From the NCBI GenBank assembly GCA_036571765.1, contig BROE01000027.1, forward strand, positions 13,609,844 to 13,673,843: a stretch of 64,000 nt of DNA, read 5' to 3'. The translations under genes were made by a program, and so were the position numbers. The notes beneath the pieces are model-generated. The model was not told where the DNA came from. It saw only the letters and a list, made by a program, of their open reading frames with translations, and searched no databases. This document shows positions 47,230 to 57,700 of the stretch, one piece after another. Origin of the DNA: Plecoglossus altivelis. Taxonomy: Eukaryota > Chordata > Actinopteri > Osmeriformes > Plecoglossidae. Each line of letters opens with the position of its first letter. Within the stretch, counting starts at the first letter, position 1.

Positions 47230-47780
47230 CGTAAAACACGTTTTCAAAATAGTTACTGAATCTGTCCAAACCGCAGGCTCGTGACACGTTCAATAAGGCA
47301 CGAGTCATTTGGCTTTGGAGATCCTATCCCCTCACATCTCATACCAGATGGCAGTTTTAAGTCGTACATGATCAAGGCCAGTTCAATAACACTTAGGCTT
47401 ATGACGTTTAATAAAAGCTAATGGTGAGTCTCACATTCAAGTTGTAAACATTAGTAAACATTACCATTTAACAATAATTTTCAACACCTGATTGTTTTTC
47501 CCCGTAATGTTTGCTTTTGTTACAAACAAATTTCCTACCAACCTTTCAGTCTAACCTCTGTATTCCCACCTGAGATAAGGAATAGTTTCTTGGGTTTACA
47601 TTCAATACAACACAGGGAAATATGTTTTCTATTGTGTTAAAGTTATGCAATTAGAATGACATCACTTTCATTTGTGTTGCTTGCATTTAAACCATAAAAA
47701 GCTTGTCCCGACAGTCTTGTTGGCAGTATGGTTACAGAGCTGTAAAGGCGTGATGCTCGCAGGACAGAACAGGAGGCCAG
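47230..47780. other. spacer between WWE genes A and B
   Basis: Unique AT-rich DNA, probably the gene A 3' UTR and the gene B upstream region. No ORF with recognisable content. Confidence 0.5.
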
Positions 47781-47789
47781 GGATCAGGG

Positions 47790-48019
47790 CGGAGGTGAGG
47801 GACCTGGGCAGAGTTGAGGGGCCCGGGCGGAGGTGAGGGGCCTGGGCGGAGGTGAGGGGCCTGGGCGGAGGTGAGAGGCCTGGGCGGAGGTGAGGGGCCT
47901 GGGCGGAGGTGAGGGGCCCAGGCGGAGGCCAGGGGCCAGGGCGGAGGCCAGGGCGGAGGCCAGGGCGGGGGCCAGGGCGGAGGCCAGGGCGGGGGCCAGG
48001 GCGGGGGCCAGGGCGGGGG
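47790..48019. repeat. GC-rich GGGCGGAGGTGAGGGGCCT minisatellite abutting gene A stop
   Basis: About 6-7 units of 19 bp (GAGGGGCCTGGGCGGAGGT), then 13-bp units (GGGCGGAGGCCAG and GGGCGGGGGCCAG) up to the stop codon at 48020. The G runs on + could form quadruplexes; the gene A mRNA carries the C-rich strand. Confidence 0.92.
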
Positions 48020-51000
48020 CTAGAACCTCTTGATGTCTCTCTTCTGCATGCTGGTGAGATTCACCTGCTTCATTGCTGCAGAGACAGATCTGTTAGTGAC
48101 TTTGCACTGTATATATTTTTTGTACCAAAGATCATGAGCTAACTAATCCTAATACAGTACATCTAGCTAGTTACCACACCATGAGAAGCTCACTAGTGAA
48201 CAGACCTACGAAGTCCAGCTGGAAGGGTTTCCCCTTAACAGTGAAGTTCATGACACCTTTGGAGTTGATCTGGTACTGGGCCTCAATATCAGAGCTGGAC
48301 ACAGAGCTCCCGTTCTGCGGACCAAAACAAAGGTAAGATTTCTACCCCTAACCCTAACCATAACCTCTAACATAATACATCCAGCCTAGAGTTGGGTTGA
48401 GGGTTAGGGTCAGGGTTGGGGTAAGGGTCAAGGTTGGGGTCAGGGTTGAGGGTTAGGGTCAGGGTTGTCCTTGACATCATGTTCGATGATTCTTTCTGGA
48501 GATACAGGAGCATCTGCAGGAGCTACTCACCTCTTTTCTGAACAGGTGCCAGTTTCCACTGTTCCCTTCAAACTTCCACATAGGTGATTGGCTGGCTGCA
48601 GGAGCCACGCCCACATGCTGGTTGGCCACCACCATTACTGGAGTTCTGTCCAATCAGAAGAAGCCACGCTGTCACAACAGTCAGCCTAATGAGATGTCCG
48701 TCTCTGGATCAAGTGCTTCTCCTAAACCTCGTCAGTAGTATATGGATAACATGTAATGCTGTTCATTTGAATAGTTTGGCCTGTTGTGCGCTGAAATTTA
48801 ATCTGTGGACAATACACATGATATAACTGAGTAGGAACACACAATATCCACCTTTACCTTGTTAAAAATCACCAGGAGAAAAATGACAGAACAATCCAAC
48901 TGCTTGGGCATGTTGTATTAGACATGCTAAATATTGGGACATTCAAAATAGTAAATTGGATCGTCAATGCAACAGTATGGTAGACTGGGTAGTGAGATAC
49001 AGCTGATGGTGGCCAAGGAGCTTTGCCTCGTACAGAAACAGTAAAACATTGTTTTAGTTTTCATACTGAAGCGCTCGTAGAAACAAGCTCCATTCACCTG
49101 GGAGACAGTTTCTGTTGGAATAGTGGGCGACGTCTCACCCTTCTACGTCCTTTACCCACCTGCTGTCTCTCTAAACAAACACAGTCATGAAACACACAAA
49201 GAACCATGTTTAACAACATCCCACATGTTTGCAAGAGACAGGTGTAGATTCTGCAATCCTGTGTACCTTTAAACTTGATTTCAAACTGATTTGAGTTGAT
49301 GTGGAATTTGAGGGAACCATTTGGGTTCTGCTGGTACTTCTGCTCGATGTCAGCACTCTTTATAGGGCTTGCTGGCTGTCCTGTGGAATCCTCAAGGTTT
49401 AAAAAAACAACTGCCATTACTGAACTGCAAAAGAATATTGATTTAAATACGTTTTTTCTTCAGGAAAGCAGAGACTGTTCAGTAACGATTTCAGGGAATA
49501 AACAAGCAGAACTAGCCTGCTACAAAGATCAACTATTTCAAATGTTTAATAACTGTCTACCTTCCTGTCATAGGAGAGCCAGCCATGGCTGCTGCTGTAG
49601 AACCAGACCCATGTGCTTTTCTTCCCATCCAGACGTCTCACTCGGAGGTCCTTCTTAAGTACCCTCATCCTCTCAAAGTCGATCTTCACCCTCCTGAGAC
49701 CAGGAGAGGAGGAGGGACGGGGAGAGGGACAGAGTGGGATGAAGAGAGGAGGAGGGAGGAGGAGAAGGACAGAGCGAGATGAAGGGAGGAGGAGAGAGGA
49801 GGAGGGAGGAGAAGAGAGGAGGAGGAGAGGGACAGAGCGAGATGAAAAGAGGAGAAGAAAGGAGGGAGACAGCAGATCAGGGAGAAGTCCTCCAGAAGTA
49901 GGTGTTGACAGAGCTACAGACCGAGACATTAAGAACTGATAGAAAAAGACGCCTTCATCTGACGCCTCATCTGCTCCCTAAGGAGCACTTCCAGGATCTA
50001 CCTGTAGGGGGTGTTATAGATGCATATGCTGGAGATGTAGGACCTACCCGTAGGGGGTGTTATAGATGCATATGCTGGAGATGTAGGACCTACCCGTAGG
50101 GGGTGTTATAGATGCATATGCTGGAGATGTAGGGGAGGCTGTACTGGGCCTCCAGGATGTGATCATGGGCCACATCCACCCAGCCATGCTCATCCTTCAG
50201 CTGCCACTGGTATGGCCGCTCATCATTCAGTGTCCTCTCTGACAGCAGGAAACAACAGATAACAGCTTAGGAGGAGGAGAGGGGAAGAGGAGGAGTGTGT
50301 AGGTAGGAGATGGAGAGGATATGAAGGAGGAAGGAGGAGCAGAGGGTTAAAGGAGGAGGAGCAGAGGAGTAAAGGAGGAGGAGCAGAGGAGTAAATGAGG
50401 AGGAGCAGAGGAGTAAAGGAGGAGGAGCAGAGGAGTAAAGGAGGAGGAGCAGAGGAGTAAAGGAGAAGGAGCAGAGGAGTAAAGGAGGATGAGCAGAGGA
50501 GTAAAGGAGGAGGGGCAGAGGGGTAAAGGAGAAGGAGCAGAGGAGTAAAGGAGCAGAGGAGTAAAGGAGAAGGAGCAGAGGAGTAAAGGAGGAGGAGCAG
50601 AGGAGTAAAGGAGGAGGAGCAGAGGAGTAAAGGAGAAGGAGCAGAGGAGTAAATGAGGAGGAGCAGAGGAGTAAATGAGGAGGAGCAGAGGAGTAAAGGA
50701 GGAGGAGCAGAGGAGTAAAGGAGGAGGAGCAGAGGGGTAAATGAGGAGGAGCAGAGGAGTAAACTCACCTCTTGACAGAGATTTCCGACCTTGTGCACTC
50801 CTGTTTCCACGGTGATCTCCAGAGGAGCGTCTGGGTTCTCCAGAGGAGCGTCTGGGTTCTCCAGAGGAGCGTCTGGGTTCTCCTGGATGAGTGAGGTGGC
50901 AGTTGACCCCGTTCCGGCACCTCCCCCTCACCGCGTACTTGCACAGGTGGAGGAAGAGACACGCAGACCCACTCCTGCAGCCCCCACGGGTGTTGTAGTA

Positions 51001-51736
51001 CCTGCAGGGCTCCGACTGCACACAACACAGGGCTAAGACAGCGAACAAACAGGTATTATAATAGTAATTGACTAGTAACCAAAGTTACCATTATGAAAGA
51101 AGTGAGTCTTTTAACAATATAATTAAACTAGATTAGGGATAACCAAGTTTAGAAGAGCCTAACATGCAGGTTGTGAGTACAGTATAGTAATCTATAGTGA
51201 TCATTTGACCTCCTACATTTGATCTCCTAGCCAAGACCCAAGAAACTGACCTGCTGGTGGGCCGAAGGCAGAGAGCAAGCATCCTCCTGCTCTGAGTCGC
51301 TCCCCATAGAGAGTTCTTCATCTTCATCATCTTCATCATCACTACTGCTGGACTCCCTGGAAGCTTCACATGAACATATCAAGTTCAGATCGTCAACACA
51401 GCACAATCAGGTCAATTAATCATTTATTTTATACCATCCAGTTGTACAAGTACTAATTACTTAAAAAAAATGCATTGAGTCGTCCCGACAGTACAGTTAA
51501 ATATGAAATCAAATTAGGCAAACCAAACCAAACTGCGATTCAAAAGAAACACGAACGACATCGATGCAAAACGAAAGTTAAACAGTTAACGGTAAACGAA
51601 TGAAACATGAAATAACAAAAGTTCTCTTAAGACAGCCATTCTGTAAACTATCAGTGAATAAGAAGTTATAAAACATTTTGTTGTTTTAAATAATCAGGGA
51701 CCGCTGCTGCTTACCTTGCGGTCTGCTTGACGCCAT
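48020..51736 (-). CDS. WWE gene A: two CCCH fingers plus three WWE domains, PARP12/ZAP-related, no catalytic domain
   Basis: Exons in transcript order: 51736-51715, 51363-51251, 51015-50769, 50238-50094, 49693-49561, 49375-49267, 49170-49098, 48645-48531, 48314-48206, 48075-48020 (TAG). They total 1122 nt (373 residues) with consistent phases. After MASSRPQ comes an acidic Ser-rich stretch (ESSSSDDEDDEDEELS), then two CCCH fingers: C-X8-C-X5-C-X3-H (CRYYNTRGGCRSGSACLFLH) and C-X7-C-X5-C-X3-H (CKYAVRGRCRNGVNCHLTH). A thrice-repeated GEPRRSS follows. WWE units: PYQWQLKDEHGWVDVAHDHI; STWVWFYSSSHGWLSYDRK with ADIEQKYQQNPNGSLKF; SPMWKFEGNSGNWHLFRKE with SSDIEAQYQINSKG. The tail is MKQVNLTSMQKRDIKRF. 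The order of CCCH fingers then WWE matches PARP12 and ZAP (RNA binding plus ADP-ribose binding), but the reading frame stops before any ART domain. An RNA-binding antiviral role is inferred. The exon 2 acceptor (GTGAAG) has a weak pyrimidine tract. Confidence 0.9.
49700..49880. repeat. GGAGGAGGGAGGAG purine repeat in gene A intron
   Basis: Irregular GAGGAGGGACAGAG steps; on the sense strand a polypyrimidine tract running into the acceptor at 49694. Confidence 0.75.
50005..50130 (-). repeat. 46-bp triplication of gene A exon 4 end and donor
   Basis: Donors lie at 46-bp intervals. The most 5' sense copy (intron from 50093) is CCCTACGG-GTAGGT; the second is identical; the third is CCCTACAG-GTAGAT. 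Each copy repeats 38 bp of exon sequence (CATCTCCAGCATATGCATCT...). Since 46 is not a multiple of 3, using the inner donors would shift the frame. Confidence 0.93.
50280..50766. repeat. GGAGTAAAGGAGGAGGAGCAGA minisatellite
   Basis: About 23 units of about 21 bp. On the gene A sense strand they start right after the donor (AGAG-GTGAGTTTACTCC), the GAGTTTACTCC being the first unit. Confidence 0.93.
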
Positions 51737-51960
51737 GGCTATAAATGACTCTGACTTAGTTTCATTTTCATGTAATAGAGGGCTAAAACCTTGAGCTCGG
51801 TCAACAACCCCGTCAGCTGGACATTCCCGTCCACTAGGGGTGCTAGAAAAACTGTCATGCAGAGACTTAACAGAGGAAGAAACGAAGCACACTCTGAAGG
51901 GCGGAAAACAAGCTCCCTACGAAGTGTGTACTTGGTTGGAGGAACTTGATTTGGTCTGAA
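51737..51960. promoter_or_regulatory. 224-bp divergent promoter of WWE gene A (-) and the Myb/SANT gene (+)
   Basis: The start codons of the two genes lie back to back with 224 bp between them. The interval includes AGTTTCATTTTCAT (51758-51771), a full match to the ISRE consensus AGTTTCNNTTTC. Shared regulation is inferred. Confidence 0.6.
51758..51771. promoter_or_regulatory. ISRE (interferon-stimulated response element) candidate
   Basis: AGTTTCATTTTCAT fits AGTTTC-NN-TTTC-N-T/C exactly. It lies 22 bp upstream of the gene A start codon and about 190 bp upstream of the Myb/SANT gene start. IRF/ISGF3 binding is inferred from the motif. Confidence 0.5.
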
Positions 51961-53683
51961 ATGGAGAACATTTTGGACCACATGTACACTTCCACACCAT
52001 ATGACACTCAGAACTCAGCAGAATTCACCTACAAAAGTAAGTATTTGAACCATTAGAAGAGAGTGTGTTCCTGGCGTTTAGTAAGCTGCTTGTTTGCAGC
52101 TGGAGGACACCGCGAAACGACAACGCGTGTTTACGTTCAGTGAACACGCGCACGCTCCACAGCAGAGCTAATCAGGTATCAACCAGGATCGAAACTATTT
52201 AAACAAAATTAAATTTAGACAATACAGAAAAAAGGAGAAAAATAGATAAATTCAACAGGCACCAAACCCAAGCTTGGTTAGTGATTGTACTGTGCACACA
52301 AGTCTACTTGGCGCCTCTTACCTCCTAAATGCTGAAATGTAATTATTGTATTTTCGCATCATGACTACAAAACTATTGTACACATTTCTGTTAACGTTGG
52401 TGTTCAGTGACTGGAAAGGAAACAGAAGACTTGGTGAAGCTGCGCGTGTCCAATCAGCATCTGTTCTCGGGGAAGAGGAACGCTGCCAAGTATGCGTGGA
52501 GGTACAGCACCCACCAGCGACACGAGCGACAGTGTACACTACACTGTAGATGTATTTAATGATCATGTGAAGATGACGTCAGATCACAATGCCGTTGATC
52601 GCAGGTCCATTCTGAAACACATGGGGTTGCAGGGGGCTGTGTCTCACTGTCAGGCCAGCAAGAAATGGGACAATCTCAAAAAGAAGTACAAGGTAAATGT
52701 AAATTCATATATTAATCATATATAATATTAATAACTGATGACTGGCGTATTTAGTTCAATGTGAAGGTAGTTGACTGCAGACCAAGAGGTTTGATTCTTC
52801 TTTTGGTAACAGAATCTTCTAAATGAAAACATTGTCTTCTTATAAAAAAGTTATTTTACTTTCCTTATTGCCCTGCTCTTGGAATTAAGGATGTGACTGC
52901 ACTGTCATAATCTTCTGATCATGTCATATCCTGTCCAGGCCCAGGAAGAGAAAGCAGAGGTTTGACATCTTCTTTTTAATTTCACCTCCTCTTCATCTGT
53001 GGTGGCAGGAGCTAAAACACCCTCCAGAGGGTGTGAAGGTGTCCCCAGACCAGTGGCCGTTCTTCAGCCTGATGAGTGACGCTTTAGAGGGCCGTCTGTC
53101 TAGCAGCGCTCCCCTGCTGCTTCCCCAGACCTCAGCCAACACCGAAGACGACTTCCTGCCCAGCAGGAAGAGGAAGCACACCCCCCTGTCACACACCTCG
53201 CAGCGCCGGGGACCCACGGAGATGGAGGTTCTTCTCAACGAGGAGGAGGAGGAGGAGGAGGAGAGCAGGGAAATGGAGCTAGATATGGAGGAGGAGGTGG
53301 AGAAGGAGCGAGCGACTCTGGAAAGAGGTAGAGCATCGCTGGAGGGCGACAGAGCTCTGCTGGACAGAGAGAGGCAGGCACTGCAGAGAGAGAAAGCAGG
53401 GATGGAGAGAGAGATGGCTGCCTTGGAGAGAGAGAGGGCTGTGATGGAGAGAGAGCGAGCTGTGATGGAGAGAGAGCGAGCTGTGATGGAGAGAGAGCGA
53501 GCTGTGTTGATCCGGGACAAACTTGTTCTGGAGAGAGACCGCAAGGCCGTGGAGAGACACAGGGCTGTGTTGGAAGGAGAGAAGAGAGCAGAGGGAGGAG
53601 AGGAGGAAGAGAGAGACTCAGCCCTGCTGGAGAGAAGGGAACATTTCCTAAACCTGTTTGAGAAGCTCATCGAAGCTCTCTGA
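51961..53683 (+). CDS. Myb/SANT-like DNA-binding domain protein with Glu/Arg-rich coiled coil
   Basis: Exons 51961-52036, 52408-52501, 52605-52692, 53009-53683 (TGA) total 933 nt (310 residues), phases agree. The N-terminal part reads TGKETEDLVKLRVSNQHLF, then SGKRNAAKYAW, ILKHMGLQG, and CQASKKWDNLKKKYKELKHP. This is the tryptophan-spaced pattern of Myb/SANT-like (MSANTD/Myb_DNA-bind) domains, often derived from PIF/Harbinger transposon partners (family knowledge). A basic patch (SRKRKHTP) may be a nuclear signal. Then come an acidic run (EEEEEEEESREMELDMEEEV) and a long charged coiled coil with MERERAV repeated three times in a row; the end is LLERREHFLNLFEKLIEAL. It is probably a nuclear DNA-binding protein; the target is unknown. 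A 21-nt stretch at 52939-52959 (AG before, GT after) could be an optional in-frame exon, but its donor is weak. Confidence 0.85.
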
Positions 53684-53915
53684 GGTGGGATGATTATTAC
53701 GGTCATTTACTGATTAATGATTGAAACTTGAGTAGGCACTACTGTATACATACTGTGTGTATACATAAATATGCACATCTTTGATGAAAAGTACCTGTGG
53801 AATCTTTTCATTAATATTTATCAGAAAGATTCTGTTTGTTGTTCATGTTAAAAGTTCGTAAAGTTTCAAAGACAACGGGTAGCCACTCCCAGATTGGAGA
53901 GGTCATCAATACGTC

Positions 53916-53921
53916 TTTATT
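53916..53921 (-). terminator. candidate polyadenylation signals of epyc
   Basis: TTTATT here and again at 54172-54177 reads AATAAA on the minus strand, 600-860 bp past the epyc stop. The choice between them cannot be made from sequence. Confidence 0.4.
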
Positions 53922-54449
53922 CAGTTGTGGTATTTCCATACAAAGCACACAATAGCAAGCTATTATGATGGTTACCCCCCTCCCCCCACACCCGCACCCC
54001 TGCCACTCATACAATAGCCTTCGATTCTTTATTAATAAGCTATTGCGCAATGACATCACTTTGAAATGTATCATACCAAATATTGCAGTTCATGTAAAAA
54101 AAAATCTGAATATATATATTTTTATATTACAGTACAGATTTTACAACAAATGCTTGTGTTTAAATGCTTCTTTTATTGCATTAGAACCTCAGTTTACCGT
54201 ACTAAGCTTCATTAGTATAAATGAACATTTCCAAATGTGTTAGATTTGTCATTAATATTAATATTTTTCTTTACAAAACAAACATATTTAAACAATATTA
54301 CTGGTCGTCTTTGCTTGACGAGCCCATTCAAACCAAACCAACAGGTGATCGCTTGTTTGCTTGCGATCAATAAAATGTATTTATGAGAGTAGAATGTTCC
54401 CTATTTCATCAAGTTGCGGAACAGTTTGGATGTTGACAAAGTTCTCTGT

Positions 54450-54565
54450 ACGCGTGTGTGTGTGCGTGTGTGCGTGCGTGTGTGCGTGTGTGTGCGTGCG
54501 TGTGTGCGTGCGTGTGTGCGTGTGTGTGCGTGCGTGCGTGTGTGTGTGCGTGTGTGCGTGTGTGA
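54450..54565. repeat. (TG)n with GTGCGTGCGTG
   Basis: Microsatellite in the presumed epyc 3' UTR. Confidence 0.9.
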
Positions 54566-54771
54566 CCTGTAGCCATAAGGTGTTTACACTAGGTAGATGA
54601 TGGTATGTGCAGGTTGCTGTTGGTCATTGGCATGACCTACGGTTGATTGCGTTGTTGTGTGTCTGTTTTCAGGCCCAATGTTTTGTGTTTTTTTGTGTGT
54701 GTTTCAGTATAGTGTATGTGTGTATATGTGTGTTTAAGTGGGAGTGTGTGTTTGTGTGTTTACACGCGTGT

Positions 54772-57700
54772 CTAGATGAGGTCTCCCACTGGAACGCGAG
54801 GCAGACACACATAGGCCTGTGGTGTTCTGCTGAGGTTGATGGGGTTCCCATCCAGACGGACATCCTCCAGGGCATTCCTTATGTAGTTGAAGTCCTTCAG
54901 GTTACAGAACGTATCCTCGTGCATCATCTGGATGTTGTTACGCTGGAATCGCAAAGCATCGTAGGATCAGCTGTCTAAATGGCAGCGCTCAGATGGACTC
55001 TCGTCATGTGACACAACAGTATGTTTTTAAAACGGATGATATGCTATTTCTCTGTCTAATTGTGAACTTATATTGGGTGAGGTAAATGCTAGGAGATTAG
55101 GAAAGCAGGAAGAGAAGAATTAAAGGAGTTAATGGGAGTTTGGAATGGGCATTTATCCACAGAGACGCTCCCCTGCATGATTAGAACAGGTAGGTGGTGA
55201 GGGAGTTATGGAGGATGCAGTTCCTCCCATGACCAACAGAGCGCGTCAGAGAGCATGTAGGCTGCAGATGCAGGTACCTGTAGATGCAGTGAGCGCAGGC
55301 TGTCGGGGAGGGGCACAGGGATGTGGTCGATGTGGTTATCTGTGAGGTACAGGTACAGTAGACCCGCCATGTCCTGGAAACAAGGACACAAATGATGTAA
55401 CAAACAACAAGGCTCTGCTTTGGAGACGACCACCGCCAGATTAGTCTGTGTTGTCATGGTTACAAACAGTATAGGTAATATGAATTCCATGTGATCGAAC
55501 ACGATAGGCTGTGGCCCACCTTGAAAGCCTCCTTGTGGATGCCGGTGGCACCGATGTTGTTGTGACTGGCGTCCACCAGCGTCATGGTGACGGGCATGGC
55601 AGGCAGCTGGGCCACAGCGTTCTCTCTGATGACCAGCTCCTCCAGCGCCAGCAGCCCGCTGAACGCCCCATCCGCCACAGACGAGATCTCATTAGCCGTC
55701 AGATCGATCCTCTTCAGTTTGTCTGGACAGGACAACACGGAGGGTTAGCAGGTAGCAGGTAAGAAGAGGTTTAGTTCCACTACAGACTTCCGAAGGCCGT
55801 TTCATTTGTCTTATTGACACATTCCACCTGTTTTTGCTCAAACAGTAGATGCTTCAGTTCTCGTTAAAAAACCGACGTCTTTAAGTGAAAAACGTCTTTG
55901 TGTAAAGTAATACTCCATCATATTGGTGGTGTCTGTTCAACCACAGAGTAAATCAACACACGCATGTTGTAACTTCGTGATGACGATCATGTTCCAATCC
56001 TAGCAGAGTTGTTTGTGTTCAGACTCACTCATCTGAGCGAAGTCAGACTTGTTGATCTTGGTGATCTTGTTGTAGCGCGCGTAGAAGTGAGTGGTGTCTT
56101 TAGGGAGGGGGGGCACGTGACTAAGCTTCAGGTCATCACAGTACACAGATCCGCCCAGGCAGGTGCACAGCAGACAGGTAGGCATACCTGGGAGGGGGCA
56201 GGGAGGTGTTGAAGAAGACAAGTTAGAAAAAAGTATTATTTACTTGGGTTAAAAGTGAGCATCTTAAGCCTGGCCTCTGATCATCACAGAGAATTGTGTG
56301 GAGTCAGAGAGACTGTCTGGTGCTCGCTAAATTAGCTAGGTAGCTACAGCTTTTAAGTGATGAAATGCAATGATGATTACTTCACAAACCATGGCCTTAA
56401 CTATAACATTCATACCTCAACTTACCATGTAAATATACATCAGGTTTTTTGTCCAACTACCCGGACACAATACAATCTGTTTATGAGACTTGTTCATCCA
56501 AAGATACACAAAGGGGATTGGATCAAACAACCACCTGATCTGCAGTCTCTACCACTGAGCTGTACCTAGAGGAGGGAACATCTGTGTGTTTGTGTCAATC
56601 AGTTGTTTGTTGGTAACATCTATGTGCTTGTAGTGGTTATGTGTTGTAACCAATGGTGTATGAGAACAATAGGTTCTAACCCTCCCATGTTGGATGATAG
56701 ATGGAGCAGTGTGGTCAACACTCAACTCTCCACGTCAAAAGAAACCTTTCAGTTTGGAACATTTACACAACTTGGTAAACAACGTCCTTGTCTGATTACA
56801 GGAGCGATTGTTTCAGGATCTGCTGCTGGCAGCCTGGCTGGTACTAACCTCTTGTGTCAACATTGGGCTCTAACCCAGAGCCCCCAGACATTATCTCCCC
56901 CTCTGTCTCCTCAGGGAGGGGCGTGGCAGGAAGCAGCTGTTCCTCTTGTTAGAGACAAGGTGAGGCGTTAGAGAGACACAGGTTAGAGTAGCGAAGGACA
57001 AGATGCCACAGTTACAAGTGACGTACTGATGAACGATGTTAACACAGATGATGGACACATTTAACCAGGAGGAAATAGTTAAATGGGAGTAGTTGGATTA
57101 CTTTGTTGTTTATTAGATAATTACTGCACTCATGTTGCTACCAGACGCCTGTGTTGCTACCAGTCGCCTGTGTTGCTACCAGTCGCCTGTGTTGCTACCA
57201 GTCGCCTGTGTTGCTACCAGACGCCTGTGTTGCTACCAGTCGCCTGTGTTGCTACCAGACGCCTGTGTTGCTACCAGACGCCTGTGTTCCCACCAGTCGC
57301 CTGTGTTCCCACCAGTCGCCTGTGTTCCCACCAGTCGCCTGTGTTGCTACCAGACGCCTGTGTTGCTACCAGTCGCCTGTGTTGCTACCAGCTGTCTGTG
57401 TTGCTACCAGTCACAGTCATTCCTATCAGAATTCCCTAACATTCCTGGATTTGTTCTTCCTGTTGATACTGACCTGTTTCAATGATCGGGATTATCGGTT
57501 CCCCTGTCTCCCCAGAGGCCCCTGACTCCCCTGACCCTCCTGAGGCCCCAGAGGCAGGTGCCTCGCCTGAGGCCCCAGAGGCACCTCCCTCTCCTGAGGC
57601 CCCAGAGGCACCTCCCTCGCCTGAGGCACCTGACTCTCCTGCCTCGCCCGAGGCACCTGACTCCCCTGAATCGCCCGAGGCCTCCTGAGGGATCTTCTCA

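Noticed and set aside
48020..48075. WWE genes A and B as one gene with a skipped stop
   Set aside because: Gene A ends in TAG in a proper last exon with a polyadenylation signal downstream, and gene B has its own ATG exon and upstream ISRE-like motif. A fused transcript is not excluded but nothing in the sequence requires it.
50223..50810. 195-codon minus frame rich in Leu/Pro/Ser
   Set aside because: It reads through a purine minisatellite in a WWE gene A intron; gene A splices across it with matching phases.
52939..52959. 21-nt optional exon in the Myb/SANT gene
   Set aside because: AG and GT flank it and it is in frame, but the donor (GTTTGA) is weak; kept only as a remark in the gene entry.
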